64,000 bases of DNA, from NCBI GenBank assembly GCA_029255685.2, contig CM055317.2:72157460-72221459 (forward strand). Direction: 5' to 3'. The position numbers and the translations under genes were made by a program. The notes beneath the pieces were generated by a model, which saw only the letters and a list, made by a program, of their open reading frames with translations, was not told where the DNA came from and made no database searches. Positions 20,538-32,259 of this stretch are shown here, piece after piece (the first letter of the stretch is position 1; each line of letters begins with the position of its first letter). Source of the DNA: Silene conica (lineage: Eukaryota; Streptophyta; Magnoliopsida; Caryophyllales; Caryophyllaceae).

Positions 20538-22046
20538 ATGTCTACTAATGGATCGAGTTCCAATAGTCTCTCGGTGCCTATTTTCACTGGTGTCAAGTTT
20601 CAGTTATGGGAATTGAAAATGAAAACACTTTTCAAATTTCAAGAACTGTGGGAATTTGTTGAGCATGGGTTTGTTGATTCAAAGTCAGACGACCCTGATG
20701 CCCAGTTAAAGGAGAAGAGAAAAAAAGACTCCAAGGCCTTGTTCATTATTCAGCAAGCCTTGGGTGAAGAAATCTTCTCTAAAATTGCATCAGCAACCAC
20801 CTCAAAGGAAGCCTGGGATATCCTCAAGAAAGGGTATGTAGGTGACAAAAAGGTAGTCAAGGTTAGGCTACAGTCTTTGAGACGAGAGTATGAGACAGCT
20901 CTCATGGGTGACAAAGAGTCTGTACAAGACTATTTGTCTAGAGTGTCTGGGGTGGTACAACAGATGAAGGCATATGGAGAGCAGATGACAGATGAACAAG
21001 TTGTGGGAAAATTTTTGAGAAGTCTCACAGCAAAGTTTGATCACATTGTGGCTGCCATAGAAGAATCAAAGGATCTTGAAGAATATACCTTTGATGAGTT
21101 AGTGGGGTCACTTCTTTCACATGAAGAAAGGATCAAAAGAAACTCTGAGCAAGTGGAGGAGAAGGCACTGCAAGTGAAGGATGATTCTTCCAAGGGAAGG
21201 TCAACCAAACAAGGCAGAGGTAGAGGAAGAGGAGGTTTCAGAGGCAGGGGACGTGGTAGATCTTCTGGCCAAGGAGCTGAGAGCCAAGAGCAGAAGAGTC
21301 AGGGAACAAGGAGTTCCCTGAAATGCTATTACTGTACAAAACCTGGCCATAAAGAGGCCAATTGCTGGAAGAAGGAAAGAGATATGGAAGCAGGTCAATC
21401 TGATCAGCAAGCTAATGTTGCTGCGGGAAAGGAAGAAAAACTCTTTCTTACAAGATCAGAAACACAAGACAAGGAGCAAGGTGTGTGGTACATTGACAGT
21501 GTCTGCTCAAATCACATGTCAAGTACCAAAGCATTGTTCAAAGATTTGGATGAGTCAAAGAAGAGTAAAGTAAGGTTGGGAGATGATAAACAACTAAATG
21601 TGGAAGGCATTGGTACTGTTGGTGTCAAAACCGAGTCAGGTAATACCAAACTTCTGTGTAATGTTCAGTATGTACCACTTTTGGCCTACAATCTGTTAAG
21701 TGTGGGTCAATTGCTGGACTCAGGCTTGTCCCTTACCTTTGACAATAGGTCTTGTGTATTTAAGGATAAGAAATCCAATGAGGTCATTGCTGAGGCTCTC
21801 ATGGGTAAAAATAAGATGTTTTCCTTGGATTTAGCAACAAAGGTAGGCAAAGCCTTGACTGTGAAAGGTGATGACACTACAAGGTTGTGGCATTTGAGGT
21901 ACGGGCATTTAAATATGCAGAGTCTAAAATTCTTAGGTAACAAGAATTTAGTAGATGGATTACCTAGGTTAGGTGATCTGTCATTTTGTGAGAGTTGCAC
22001 TCAAGGAAAACAGTGTAGAGGATCATTCCCAAATGAGAGTTTATAG
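20538..22046 (+). pseudogene. copia gag, protease and integrase N-terminal region
   Basis: 502 codons from ATG 20538. Residues about 1-200 are a UBN2-type gag region (PIFTGVKFQLWELKMKTLF). A basic RGRGRGG stretch is followed by a CCHC zinc knuckle, CYYCTKPGHKEANC, at about residues 264-277. Protease follows as WYIDSVCSNHM; copia proteases normally read D-[ST]-G-C here, so the catalytic glycine is replaced by V. A GAG-pre-integrase zinc-binding region comes next (HLRYGHLNMQSL ... CESCTQGKQ). The frame stops at a TAG (22044-22046), but the same frame continues as integrase just downstream, so this is an in-frame nonsense codon. The product would act in the retrotransposon particle. Confidence 0.9.
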
Positions 22047-22067
22047 AGAGCAAAGGAGTGTTTAAAT

Positions 22068-22922
22068 TTGTTACATGCTGACTTGTGTGGGCCGATGAAT
22101 ACTGAGTCATTAGGTGGGAGTAAGTACTTTTTACTCATCACAGATGTTCATAGTAGGATGAGTTGGGTTTATTTCCAGCAAACCAAGAGTGAATCATTTA
22201 GGAATTTCAAAAAATTTAAGGCAATGGTTGAAAACCAGAGTGGAAAAAGAATAAAAATTTTAAGGACAGATAGAGGAGGAGAGTTTGTCTCACAAGAGTT
22301 TAATGAATTTTGTGAGAACCATGGGATCAAGAGAGAACTTACAGCACTCTATTCACCTCAGCAGAATGGGGTGGCAGAGAGGAAAAATAGAACTGTGGTG
22401 GAGATGGCCAGAAGTATGTTATGGTTCAAAGGGTTGCCCAATGAGTTTTGGTGTGAAGCAGTTGCAACAGCAGTGTATTTGTTAAAAATTTCTCCTACTA
22501 GAGATGTGGCAAATAAGACTCCATATGAAGTATGGAAAGGGGTAAGGCCTACTGTTAGTCATTTAAAAGTTTTTGGTTGTGTTGCATATTCCTTGCTTAA
22601 TCTAAGAACCAAGTTAGATGAAAAATCTACTAAGTGCATTTTTATTGGTTATGCAACTCAATCAAAAGCATATAGACTTTATGATCCAGTCAATGCCAAG
22701 GTCATTATTAGCAGAAATGTGGTGTTGATAAAGAAAATAAGTGGGACTGGGAAGAGAAGCCTGAAGATAAGGAGATTCATAGAGTTTTCACATTTGAAAA
22801 CTCTGATGAAAAAGTTCAGGAAGAAAATGCTGAGAACACTCCCCCAACTACTCCACCTGGTCATGGAGGTTCAACACCTGAATACTCTGATTCAGAAGAA
22901 GATACTGGTCCAAGAGGTGTAA
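22068..22922 (+). pseudogene. copia integrase core
   Basis: Same frame as the upstream gag-protease region. The DDE core is visible as LHADLCGPM, then RTDRGGEF and GVAERKNRTVVEMARS. The remaining integrase reads on to KCIFIGYATQSKAYRLYDP. Near 22725 the frame shifts: the downstream acidic linker typical of copia elements is found in another frame, and a second shift is needed near 22925 to reach the reverse transcriptase frame. The last part of the open frame here is therefore not real protein. Confidence 0.88.
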
Positions 22923-23022
22923 GATCCTGACAGATATCTATAGCACCTGTGGTTTTGCATTATTAGTCACAGAACCATCAACATTTGCTGAAGCGCAGAG
23001 TCATAATGAGTGGCAGTCTGCA

Positions 23023-24525
23023 ATGCGGGAAGAAATCAAGTGCATTCAGAAGAATGAGACTTGGGAATTAGTTGATCTTCCAAGTCAAAAGAATGTTATT
23101 GGTCTGAAATGGGTTTTTAGGACCAAGTATAATACAGATAGGTCCATACAGAAGCACAAGGCACGACTAGTTGCAAAGGGGTATGCACAGCTTGAGGGAA
23201 TTGACTATGGTGAGACATTCTCACCTGTTGCAAGATTTGAGACAGTGAGAGTTATACTTGCATTGGCTGCACAGTTCAGTTTTCCTGTATTTCAGTTTGA
23301 TGTTAAATCAACATTCTTGAATGGTGAGTTGCAAGAAGAAGTCTATGTGGAGCAGCCTCAAGGATTTGTCAAAGAGAATGAAGAGCAAAAAGTATACAAA
23401 CTGAAAAAGGCATTGTATGGATTGAAACAGGCTCCAAGGGCCTGGTATAGCAAAATAGATCATTTCTTTGCAAAAGATGGATTTAAGAGAAGTGAAAATG
23501 AGCCTACTCTATACATCAAGAAGCAAGAAGGTCATGGGTTTCTAGTAGTTTGTCTGTATGTAGATGATATTATCTACTTCAGTTCATCTCAAAAACTACT
23601 GGAAAATTTCAAAAAGGCAATGATGAGTGAGTTTGAGATGACAGACTTGGGTCTGTTACAATACTTTCTTGGTTTAGAGGTTAAGCAAAGGAGTAATGAT
23701 ATATTTCTTAATCAAAGAAAGTATACTCAAGATCTACTGAAGAAATTCAATATGGATGGGAGTGATGCTGCTATTACTCCAATGAATACAAATGACAAAC
23801 TCCAAAGAGATGATGGAACTCCTAATGCTGATGAGAAGGTGTATAGAAGTCTAGTTGGTGGACTGAACTATCTAACACACACTAGGCCAGACATATCTTA
23901 TTGTGTCAGTGTTGTGTCAAGGTATTTGCACAAGCCAAGCAAGCAACATCTAGGTGCTGCAAAGAGGATTTTAAAGTATGTGGCGGGGACATCAGAGTAT
24001 GGAATCTAGTATTCCAAGTCAGAAGAATTTAAGCTTATTGGATACACTGATAGTGATTGGGCAGGTAATATTGATGATAGAAAGAGTACATCTGGTTCAG
24101 TGTTCAGTTTTGGTTCTGGTGCAGTGACATGGAGCTCAAAGAAGCAGGAGACTGTGGCCTTGTCATCCTCTGAAGCCGAGTATGTGGCTGCAGGAGCAGC
24201 AGCTAGGCAGGCTGTTTGGTTAAGAAAACTCCTGACTGATCTGGGGTATGAGCAGAAGGGTGCAACAGATTTATGGTGTGATAACAAGTCAAGCATAGCA
24301 ATGACTAAAAATCTTGCATTTTATGCCAGGACTAAGCACATAGAGGTTCAACATCACTTTATCAGGAAGTTAGTGAGTGATGGCAGTGTGGAGCTGAAGT
24401 TTTGTGGAACAAACTTGCAGAATGCTGACTTATTTACAAAAGGCCTCTCGCAGGCAAAACATCAATTCTTCATGGAGAGGATTGGAATCAGGATGTTTGA
24501 ATCAAGGGGTGGTGTTGAAATGTGA
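23023..24525 (+). pseudogene. copia reverse transcriptase and RNase H
   Basis: Reverse transcriptase runs from GLKWVFRTKYNTDRS through FDVKSTFLNGELQEEVYVEQ and LKKALYGLKQAPRAWY to the catalytic YVDDIIYF motif and LGLEVKQR. A TAG at 24007-24009 interrupts the frame after AGTSEYGI. RNase H continues in the same frame: TDSDWAG, then SSSEAEYVA and KHIEVQHHFIR, ending near 24525 just before the 3' LTR. All catalytic RT residues that I can check are present. Loss of coding integrity is by the stop and the upstream shifts only. Confidence 0.92.
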
Positions 24526-24822
24526 TACAACACATCCAGTGAAGTCAGACAATTCAGATGCTAAGTATTAGGAAATTTGTTATTCTGTTTTTGTGTTGAT
24601 TTGGTCATAGTCTTGGTTTATAGGACATGATGTGCATTCTGGTGTAGTGGAGTCTTTAGTGGTGTCAGTTAGAGGAAGCAGGAAAAGTAGGAGTCAGTTG
24701 TAGCATTAGCTTTCCTATATTAATCTTTGTAGTTCTGAGCAGTCAATTTCATTCATTCATAATCACAAAAAATCTTCCTCTAAAAAGAAATCTTCTCCAA
24801 ATTGTTTGTTACATTGACAACA
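24513..24822 (+). repeat. copia 3' LTR
   Basis: 310 bp, TG...CA. Begins immediately after the purine tract ATCAAGGGGTGG and overlaps the last codons of RNase H. Followed by GATCC. Confidence 0.95.
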
Positions 24823-24827
24823 GATCC

Positions 24828-25328
24828 TCCACAGAAAGTCCGGCTCCGGGAAGTCCTAACCCTCAATTAAAGTTCAGATAGCACACAATACTCCCATGAT
24901 TCTTGCCATTTATGCTGCTGCTGCTCACAGCTCACTGAACAACTTACTGAACGTGCAAAATAATGTACATATACATCACACACTCACATTATATACCTGC
25001 GTATCATTAACATTTAGCTCCAATTTTTGCGCTGACAAAACAGATTCCTCAATCACAATTACAATTTACAACAAAACAATCATGTATTAATTTATTCAAA
25101 ATGTATATCATATTACAAAATATCACAACTATTTACATCAAAATTTCATCCCATTTCCTAAAACCTATTATAAAGAATGCTAACGGTAAAAAATATACGG
25201 AGTATTACAGTATACAAGATTACAAGCATCGTAATGTCCCTACAGTATTGTATAATCAGCTGTTAAAAACCCGAGCTAATCCTACATATTTACATACATT
25301 AAGGTTTGATTATTATTTTTGTACCGTC
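24828..25328. other. 3' flank of the PUB gene
   Basis: No gene recognised. The PUB gene reads towards this stretch, so its 3' UTR and poly(A) site are expected here. Confidence 0.4.
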
Positions 25329-27386
25329 TTAAGCGAGATTAACAAACCTTTCTTTTCGGACAGCTAAACCGCCTGCTAGTCTTGATGAACTCGATTCCTG
25401 AAATTCCTGCAACATACTGATCAAAGCACGCGCCTTCTTACTACCGTGACAACTTCCATCTGCGACAACTGAGTAAATGTATGGCATGATGGCGGATTCC
25501 TTGGCTAAAGCTGATACGACTTCATTTCCGACATTTTTGCATAATGACAGTAAAATCGACACACAACATTCTTTCCCAGCTCTGGAAATCGAGGACTTAA
25601 GTAGGCCGATGATCAAGCTCAAGGCCGAGGATTTCAGAAACGCGATAGACCCTTCAGTTTTATCAGCCAAGGAAGCGAGAATTGCCAATGCGTCTGATAA
25701 AAGCTCGGATCTTTGAATAGACGATATTAGACCGATTAGCTCAGAAACAATGCCTGCTTCAAGAGCAATCTTATGGTTTCCATGGTATAACAGTAGACCG
25801 AAAATTGCAGCCATAGCATTCTTCTTACCGGTTATTGTACCGCCTTTTATTAACTCGATTAAACCCGGGATTGCTTCCCGTGTTGAACCAATCAATTTAC
25901 GATACTTCTCAACGGACGAGAGGTAGAAAAGCGTAGCTGCTGCAATTTGCTTCGACTCGTTCTTAAGCCCTTGTCGAAGGACTAAAATAACGAGCATTAA
26001 TCCACCTTCGTCAATTATCGCCTTCTGCCCTTTCGTATGCTTTGCAAGCTTCAAAAGCGCAGCGATTGCATTCTCTTGTGTATCAGCATCATTCGACGTA
26101 AGAAGGTCTAAAAGCGGAGCCACATTGCCAACATCAATCAACACTGTTCGATTAAACACACTCGACTTTGTTAGAAGTCGAATCTCGTAAGCCGCCTTAT
26201 TCTTCTGCTCATTTGTGCCATATGTTAACCTCCCAGCAAGAAACTGAGCCAAGAATCTTATCCCTTCCTTATACGCCAAACCCGGTGGTAAAACCGTCTT
26301 TATCGAATCCTTATTCTTCTTCCCCGGTATTAAAATCGACACCCCATTTTCCGTACAGAATTCATGTATTAGTTTCTTGAGGGTGGAATTTGGTACTAGT
26401 TCAGTACTAGTTAATTTTTCCCCTGTTTTGGGGCAGAGCATATGCCCTGCCCCAAACCATTTCCGTATCGATACCCGATCATATGTCTGACCGGTCGATA
26501 TCGTTACGGGATCCGTCATTAACTCGAGCGAGATCGGACACCGGAAATCTTCTGGATTTACAAACTCTAAAAACCTATCTTCTGATATTGCTCCGACTTG
26601 GTTTATTATTTGTTCATCATTTTTATCCAAAGTATCATATAAAACCGCTCTACAATAAGACATAAACCCTAATAAATTACTAATAAAACAATTTTCTCGT
26701 TCATCGCCTTCGATATTATTCAATTGATCTTCCAAAAAGACGACATCTTTATTACAATCAACCCAATTCTTAATCCCCAAATAATCCAAAATCCATTTAA
26801 TCGAAACCTTAGCGGGTTCGAGCTGGTTCTCGAATTGATTCAGCATGAATGCAACCCTTTCCATGGCCCATTCATCATTTGGGTCGGTTTCGACTTTCGT
26901 CTTTCGAGCTTGGTTTGCTAGTAATTGAACTAATTCCTTCACTTCACAGCTGATTTTCAGCGAATTCAGCTGAACTATATCGAGTGAACCCGCAACCGAT
27001 TTTATTAAAATCTTAAATTGAGAAGTTATAAACTGTGATTTCATTAAAATATAGAGTCTTGAACCTTCTCTAGTGAAATCTTGTAGTAAAAATTGAATCT
27101 TTTGTAGAGCAAAATGAAGCTCAGATAAGCATAAAATTAGTGAATTAGTGAAATTCGGACGGTTTTCGCGGATTTCTTCGAAGAATATATGAAGAATTCC
27201 GACTTGTCGAAAAGTTTCACGGGTAATCTTCTTTTGTGTTGGAAATGATTTTGATTGGAAATTGGAGATGTTATGACAAAGTGAAATCAAAGAGGTTAGT
27301 AAAATTGTTGGAGATATCGATTCGCAAGGCCGAACTGCCGGAAATTTTAGTATCCGGCGCTCATTTACGTCAATTTTTCGGATCAT
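25329..27386 (-). CDS. PUB18/19: PUB18/19-type U-box E3 ubiquitin ligase with ARM repeats
   Basis: Intronless, 685 residues. The N-terminus RRILKFPAVRPCESISP is characteristic of the PUB18/PUB19 clade. It is followed by a helical UND region (to about residue 270). A U-box at about 275-350 is recognised from PEDFRCPISLELMTDPVTI, then GQTYDR and CPKTGEKL. The C-terminal half (about 370-680) is a series of helical ARM repeats (NAIAALLKLAKH, KNAMAAIFGLLL and similar). U-box proteins transfer ubiquitin from an E2 without zinc; in Arabidopsis PUB18/19 act in ABA, stomatal and drought responses. The role here is inferred from family. The start is the first ATG, fits the clade and leaves no missing domain. 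ABRE-like motifs lie about 0.95-1.1 kb upstream. Confidence 0.93.
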   Translation of the reverse strand: MIRKIDVNERRILKFPAVRPCESISPTILLTSLISLCHNISNFQSKSFPTQKKITRETFRQVGILHIFFEEIRENRPNFTNSLILCLSELHFALQKIQFLLQDFTREGSRLYILMKSQFITSQFKILIKSVAGSLDIVQLNSLKISCEVKELVQLLANQARKTKVETDPNDEWAMERVAFMLNQFENQLEPAKVSIKWILDYLGIKNWVDCNKDVVFLEDQLNNIEGDERENCFISNLLGFMSYCRAVLYDTLDKNDEQIINQVGAISEDRFLEFVNPEDFRCPISLELMTDPVTISTGQTYDRVSIRKWFGAGHMLCPKTGEKLTSTELVPNSTLKKLIHEFCTENGVSILIPGKKNKDSIKTVLPPGLAYKEGIRFLAQFLAGRLTYGTNEQKNKAAYEIRLLTKSSVFNRTVLIDVGNVAPLLDLLTSNDADTQENAIAALLKLAKHTKGQKAIIDEGGLMLVILVLRQGLKNESKQIAAATLFYLSSVEKYRKLIGSTREAIPGLIELIKGGTITGKKNAMAAIFGLLLYHGNHKIALEAGIVSELIGLISSIQRSELLSDALAILASLADKTEGSIAFLKSSALSLIIGLLKSSISRAGKECCVSILLSLCKNVGNEVVSALAKESAIMPYIYSVVADGSCHGSKKARALISMLQEFQESSSSRLAGGLAVRKERFVNLA

Positions 27387-28330
27387 TTTGGGTTCGAGTG
27401 AGGAAAACAGAGAATGCTCTGTTTTATCTCTCTGGTTTTTGTGGAGAGTAGAAAATGAAAATGAAAAAATCTCACGAAGTTGAAATGAGAGAATCTTGTT
27501 GCAAAGGTTGGTTAGGAGTATTTATTATCCACCCCTTACTTCTTTGAGAGAGACATGTTCTTGTCTAATAACACGGCAAGTCTCCTTTATGACAATATTA
27601 TAATTTTTAAACTTGAAATGGTTAGTGCCGTTAAATTGAAATAACATAAAAAAATCGCTTAAACATATAATTTACTCAATTTATAAAAAAAAATAACAGA
27701 TTATGTCTCTATTCTTGTGGACTTAATTTTAGTTCATTTCAGCTTTATTCGGTCAACTTCAGTTCACTGCAGCTCCATTCAATTCAGTTCAGTTCAGTTT
27801 TTTCTCTTCCCAATTTAGCTCTTTATTTCAGTTTAATTTAGTTAAGTTTAGTTAAGTTCAGTTCAACTCCATTAAATTCAGTTTAGTTTCATGTTGGAAA
27901 TAATTGAAATTTCCCATGAAAACATTATTTAGTTTCGCCTAGTAAATATGTTAAAAAATCGTTTTTTTTGTTTTCTTTTCACGTGCATAGTAGCATAGTT
28001 AGAAAATTCGTTTCATCTAAATATTATTTTTGTTTTGTGTGTAAAGGGAGTCACGAGAGTGATTTTAATAATGACAGGATTTAGTTTTAGGTCATGAGTG
28101 ATGTCTATTAACATTTAACTCTATCAATTAAATTACCTGATATCATCTAATTTATCTCCTACAATGTTTAAATTTACTCGTTTATACGAGTATTTAAGAA
28201 TTAAGATGAATATATGGTCCTAAAACTTATTCCCTAAACTCAAAAAACAAGATAGGATCTATGAAAAAACAGATGGCAGCCGACTAAGCAAGTTTAGCGC
28301 TGAAATAAGTTCTGACGCGTGAGAGAAGGG
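27387..28330. other. upstream region of the PUB gene
   Basis: Expected promoter of the minus-strand PUB gene. Between about 27725 and 27895 are degenerate TTCAGTT words like those of the Harbinger family at 1242 and 50551, perhaps an old relic. No gene. Confidence 0.4.
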
Positions 28331-28474
28331 ACACGTGGGGAGGTGAGGTTGGTTAAGGTATTTATGAGTTCTGAATCTTGGATCACGTAAACGATGTCGT
28401 TTAGAAAGGTTTATAGTACGGACAAGATTATAGTGATGTGGGTAAAGGGCCCACATAACCGACCTAACACGTGG
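28331..28474 (-). promoter_or_regulatory. paired ABRE/G-box motifs upstream of the PUB gene
   Basis: ACACGTGG occurs at 28331-28338 and again at 28467-28474; both contain the CACGTG G-box core of ABA-responsive elements bound by bZIP factors. A further CACGTAAAC lies between them. They are about 0.95-1.1 kb upstream of the PUB start codon. Function is inferred from the known ABA link of the clade. Confidence 0.4.
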
Positions 28475-28899
28475 GACAATTAAAAACTGACAAGTGGCAC
28501 GTTGAACGAGGGGTATTTTGGGCAGGTTCGAGTAAACTTCACCGAAAGGGACAGTGGTGTAGAAACCAGAAAAGCAACGATATGCACTGAGACTACGTTA
28601 GTGAATAGTGTGATTGTAGGAAACTTTGGGGAAATGCAAATGCTAATGAAGTAATGATGTTGAATTGTTGATTATTATCGCGTAATCTTAAATTATTGGA
28701 ACAAAACATTGGTTAGTTGAATATGACTCCTTGCAACTTTTCGAGTCAGCCTCGTAAATGGGTCAAATTCATTTGAAATCAGATCGAAGTACGTCAGTTT
28801 CGAGTTTGTTGGCTTCATGTAGTTGGGTTATTTCGAGTTCGGGTCATGTAATTTTCATTAAACTTTTCATGGATAGTTATTAGTTTGCAATAATAAACA

Positions 28900-28935
28900 C
28901 TAGTATTTTTGCCCGTGCGATGCACGGATACTAAA
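28900..28935 (-). mobile_element. Helitron 3' terminus (minus strand)
   Basis: Read on the minus strand: stem CCGTGCATCGCACGG, a short GCAAAAATA spacer, then CTAG followed by T. This is the plant Helitron 3' end. The matching 5' end is not certain; the candidate at 36543 has the right orientation. Confidence 0.65.
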
Positions 28936-31050
28936 TTAATTAGTGGTATTCATAAGATTTTCACCATGTAAATCAAAAGTAAATCATAAGATTTTTTTTT
29001 ATATAAAAATAGTATTAGTTCGTTCTATACATGTGTTTTTTGCTAAAAAAATTACCCCATTTATATTTATTTCTTTCATTAATGTTACCACCAACTCGCC
29101 ACAATAATCTACAGTATCACACGAAAGAACCCTTCAAACCACTACTCTTACTCTTCAAACAACACATGAAACGATCCACAATCCAAAGCCACACCTACTA
29201 ACCTATCATGAAATTAATCATCAAATGCGATTTAGTCATCTTTATTGCTACCCCAAACAATCATCTAACTCATGATCGACACTCTTTCCTAACTTCCAAT
29301 ACACACCTAAAATATTCAAGTGACCTCTCCTTCACAAAACATCCGAACTTATCCATCAATGTTAGCTCTCCCTTTGAAAAATTCGTCCATTTATCAAAAA
29401 CCTAGCTAACTTCTGTTTTCAAAACCGATCTTATTTGAATGAGAAATCATTGATTGGGACAACAAAAACATGCAATTTTTTTGTTTTGGTTTACAAAAGA
29501 GGTATGAGAGAAGTATTAAGGAATCAACGGTGGATGCAACACTCGAGATGTTACATCGAAATTTGGTGTAAAATTCAAACCACGATGTTTTTTTAATCAC
29601 CAAGACAAAAAAGTAACCTAGTTAAACGTTAACAATACTATATTGACATGATATTTACTAACATTTGATTGATTACTTATTTTTGTGCTTCACAAGAAAA
29701 AAAAAACACAAAATTGAGTTTTCATACATGATATTTCAGAGATTTTTAACTTATTTTTATAGCATCTATGTCTAAGTCATTTACACATAATACAACCTTG
29801 AAATAAATTCATCTACTTCATCAGTTTTCTTGCTACATACCCCCCTATTTTCCACACCATTCAGGCATTGTCCGTAACCTTTTCACTCAACTAACCAACT
29901 TGACCATCAGAATTAACCGTATGCGCATCCCTGAACAACCCCATTGTATCTATATTTACTTGTACTTCTCAAATCACACTCTTAAATGTCGGAAAATAAC
30001 TCTATCCTCAAGACACTTACCTCATACCTCCAAACATATCTACCTATCTACCGCGATATAATACTAACATGACAAATACTTCCTTAATTCTTATCCAATG
30101 TTCCCACATTCTATTTTTGTACAATTTAATCCAATGTTTTTCTTCCATACTTGATAAAATAATTTGCATAAATATCTTCTTCTATTTCTTATATTTACAA
30201 TGTTATCATTGCAAATTTGCAATTACAACTCCACATTAGGACATCTTTTTATACACACGTCTAAATATTTCCAAGAATACTCCCACAAAAAACACTATAA
30301 CGTCATTCCACGTTAAAAATTATTCCCCGGCCCAATGGAGCATTCAATAGGACTGGAGAGAGTATAACATTTGCTTGTGTAGTTTTATGTCCAACAAATA
30401 AACAAAATTGATTTTATACATGTGATATTTTAAATGTTTTTAACCTATATTTTTATATTTGTCGGTTCTTTTCTCATATAATACACATTTTCAAATAAAA
30501 TTTATTCATTTACCTTTTCCAATCAATATCTTACGTTATCCACTTTTTCACAAATTCAACCCTTTATACCCAACCTATATATGAATATATTTTTCAATCT
30601 TCTAAATCATACTCGTAAACGTCAGGGAGTAATCCTACCCATGGAGTACCTTTCTCACCCACTTAATAACCAACGTAACCATTAAAATGATTTGTAAAAT
30701 GTATTCCTGGAAACCTCAACCTGCCGACATTTATTTGTACTACTCTCACACTCTTCAACGTCGTAGAATAACCCTACCCCTAAGACACTTACCTCATCTC
30801 TCAAAACCTATTTACCCCCACCGCTCGAAACAATAGATATATCCAATGTAAAATCAAATCCCGCCCAATAACAATCAAAATTGAGTATGCATACATGTTA
30901 CTATAGAGATTTTTAAGCTCTTTTCATAACATATATATGTGCCTCTTTTACTATCACATAGAATATAATTTTGAAATAAAATTTATCTACATGTGTACTT
31001 GCTCAGCTATTCTAATCATTATGTAATATATACGCAACTTTTTTCGACAC

Positions 31051-31749
31051 TGTAGGCACTTAAAATTTATTTAAAGTGTCGAAATTACAGGAATGAATTG
31101 AATTGAGTTAATAAAAAATGAATTACTCAATTTAATTATCTCTGTCCCTTTTAAAATCAAATTTGGGTCATTCTGAGTTATTCGGGTCCAAACAGAAGTC
31201 AAATTGGGCCAAAATCGTAAACAAGCCGAAAATGGGCCCGAAGCCCAAAGCCCAACGAAGCCCAAACTTTTCTCTATAAATAGAGCAAAGTTTGTTAAAA
31301 AAAAAGAGAAAAACGGGAAGAAAACTCGAAGAAAAGAAAAGCTCTGAAATTCTCTCTGAAAATCTCGTGAAATTCATCTTAAGCAGTCAACAAGCACAAC
31401 AAATTCGTGCCGCCTGCGCAAGAAAACTCAAACACTCAAACACGAATATTCAAACATTCAAACTTGAATATTCAAACATTCAAACATTCAAGAGAGATTC
31501 AAGTCGTTCGACCCTCTCAAGAATACAAGTCAACGTGACGCGTAGAGTGCATCCACCCTCTACACGCGACCCCCTTCAACAAAAACGCACGCGCACCCCT
31601 TAAGTGGATCGTGCACGTGTAACCTGTTTGTTTAGTTAAAATCAGAGGATTATTAGAGATTGTACACGAAATTTTCTGATATTAATAAAAACTTATTTTG
31701 TTTCTGTGTTTTGTATTTCAGTTATCGTAATACAAAATCCGTCGTTACA
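31051..31749 (+). mobile_element. solo LTR (699 bp)
   Basis: Starts TGTAGGCACTTAAAATTT and ends ATCCGTCGTTACA, with GACAC on both sides (31046-31050 and 31750-31754). A TATA box (CTCTATAAATAGAGC near 31271) and AATAAAAACTT before the end give plus orientation. ATTCAAACATTCAAAC words form a small repeat near 31440-31490. No internal coding region. The superfamily cannot be told from the LTR alone. Confidence 0.85.
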
Positions 31750-32062
31750 GACACCGTTTAGATATTCGCATACCCTTCTCACATAACTACCCAACTTGAC
31801 TAACATAATCAATCGTATCCCTGAACAACTCTAACCTATAGACATTTTCTTGTGCAACTTACATCACACTTTTAAACGTCGAAGAGTAACTCTATCCCCC
31901 AAGATACTTACCTCTTCCCTTAAGATCTATTTATCCCCATCCCTAAACAAATGGACACATACAGTTTAAAAGCAACCCCTACCCTATAAAACAATGTCAC
32001 ACTGTAAAGAATAAGTTGAAAATATGGAGGAAAAACAAAACAATACGGACTATAATAAACTA

Positions 32063-32259
32063 CTCCCTCCGAGTCGGAGTAATGGTTCTTACTTCCTTTT
32101 TGGTGCGAGTTTAGTGATGGTTCCTCTTTCCATTTTTAGTAACTTTTTTGTGGTCCAAAATCAATTCAGTGTGGGGTAGGGTGTTTTGTGTGGTTTAGAA
32201 TCTTTTCCTTATTTTTTGTGCATAAAGGTAAAGGAACCATTACTACGACTCGGAGGAAG
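32063..32259. mobile_element. Stowaway MITE
   Basis: CTCCCTCCGAGTCGGAGTAA and TTACTACGACTCGGAGGAAG at the ends, TA on each side (32061-32062 and 32260-32261). Same subfamily as 14615-14809. Confidence 0.88.

Larger units (their letters stand above)
20185..24822 (+). mobile_element. Ty1/copia LTR retrotransposon, complete but defective
   Basis: Two 310-bp LTRs (TGTTGAAAT ... TTGACAACA) bound a 4638-bp element, flanked by the 5-bp duplication GATCC (20180-20184 and 24823-24827). After the left LTR comes a primer-binding site, TGGTATCAGG, complementary to initiator tRNA-Met. Before the right LTR is a purine tract AAGGGGTGG. Domain order is gag, protease, integrase, reverse transcriptase, RNase H, which defines Ty1/copia. 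The coding frame is broken by stops and frameshifts (see parts). By eye the LTRs differ at about six positions in 310, so insertion is recent on a genomic scale. Confidence 0.95.

Noticed and set aside
28898-28935. Candidate rho-independent terminator-like stem
   Set aside because: The stem with CTAG is better explained as a Helitron 3' end; such terminators are not expected in a plant nucleus.
31292-31603. 103-codon plus-strand frame
   Set aside because: It lies wholly inside the solo LTR and contains the ATTCAAAC minisatellite; no recognisable domain.
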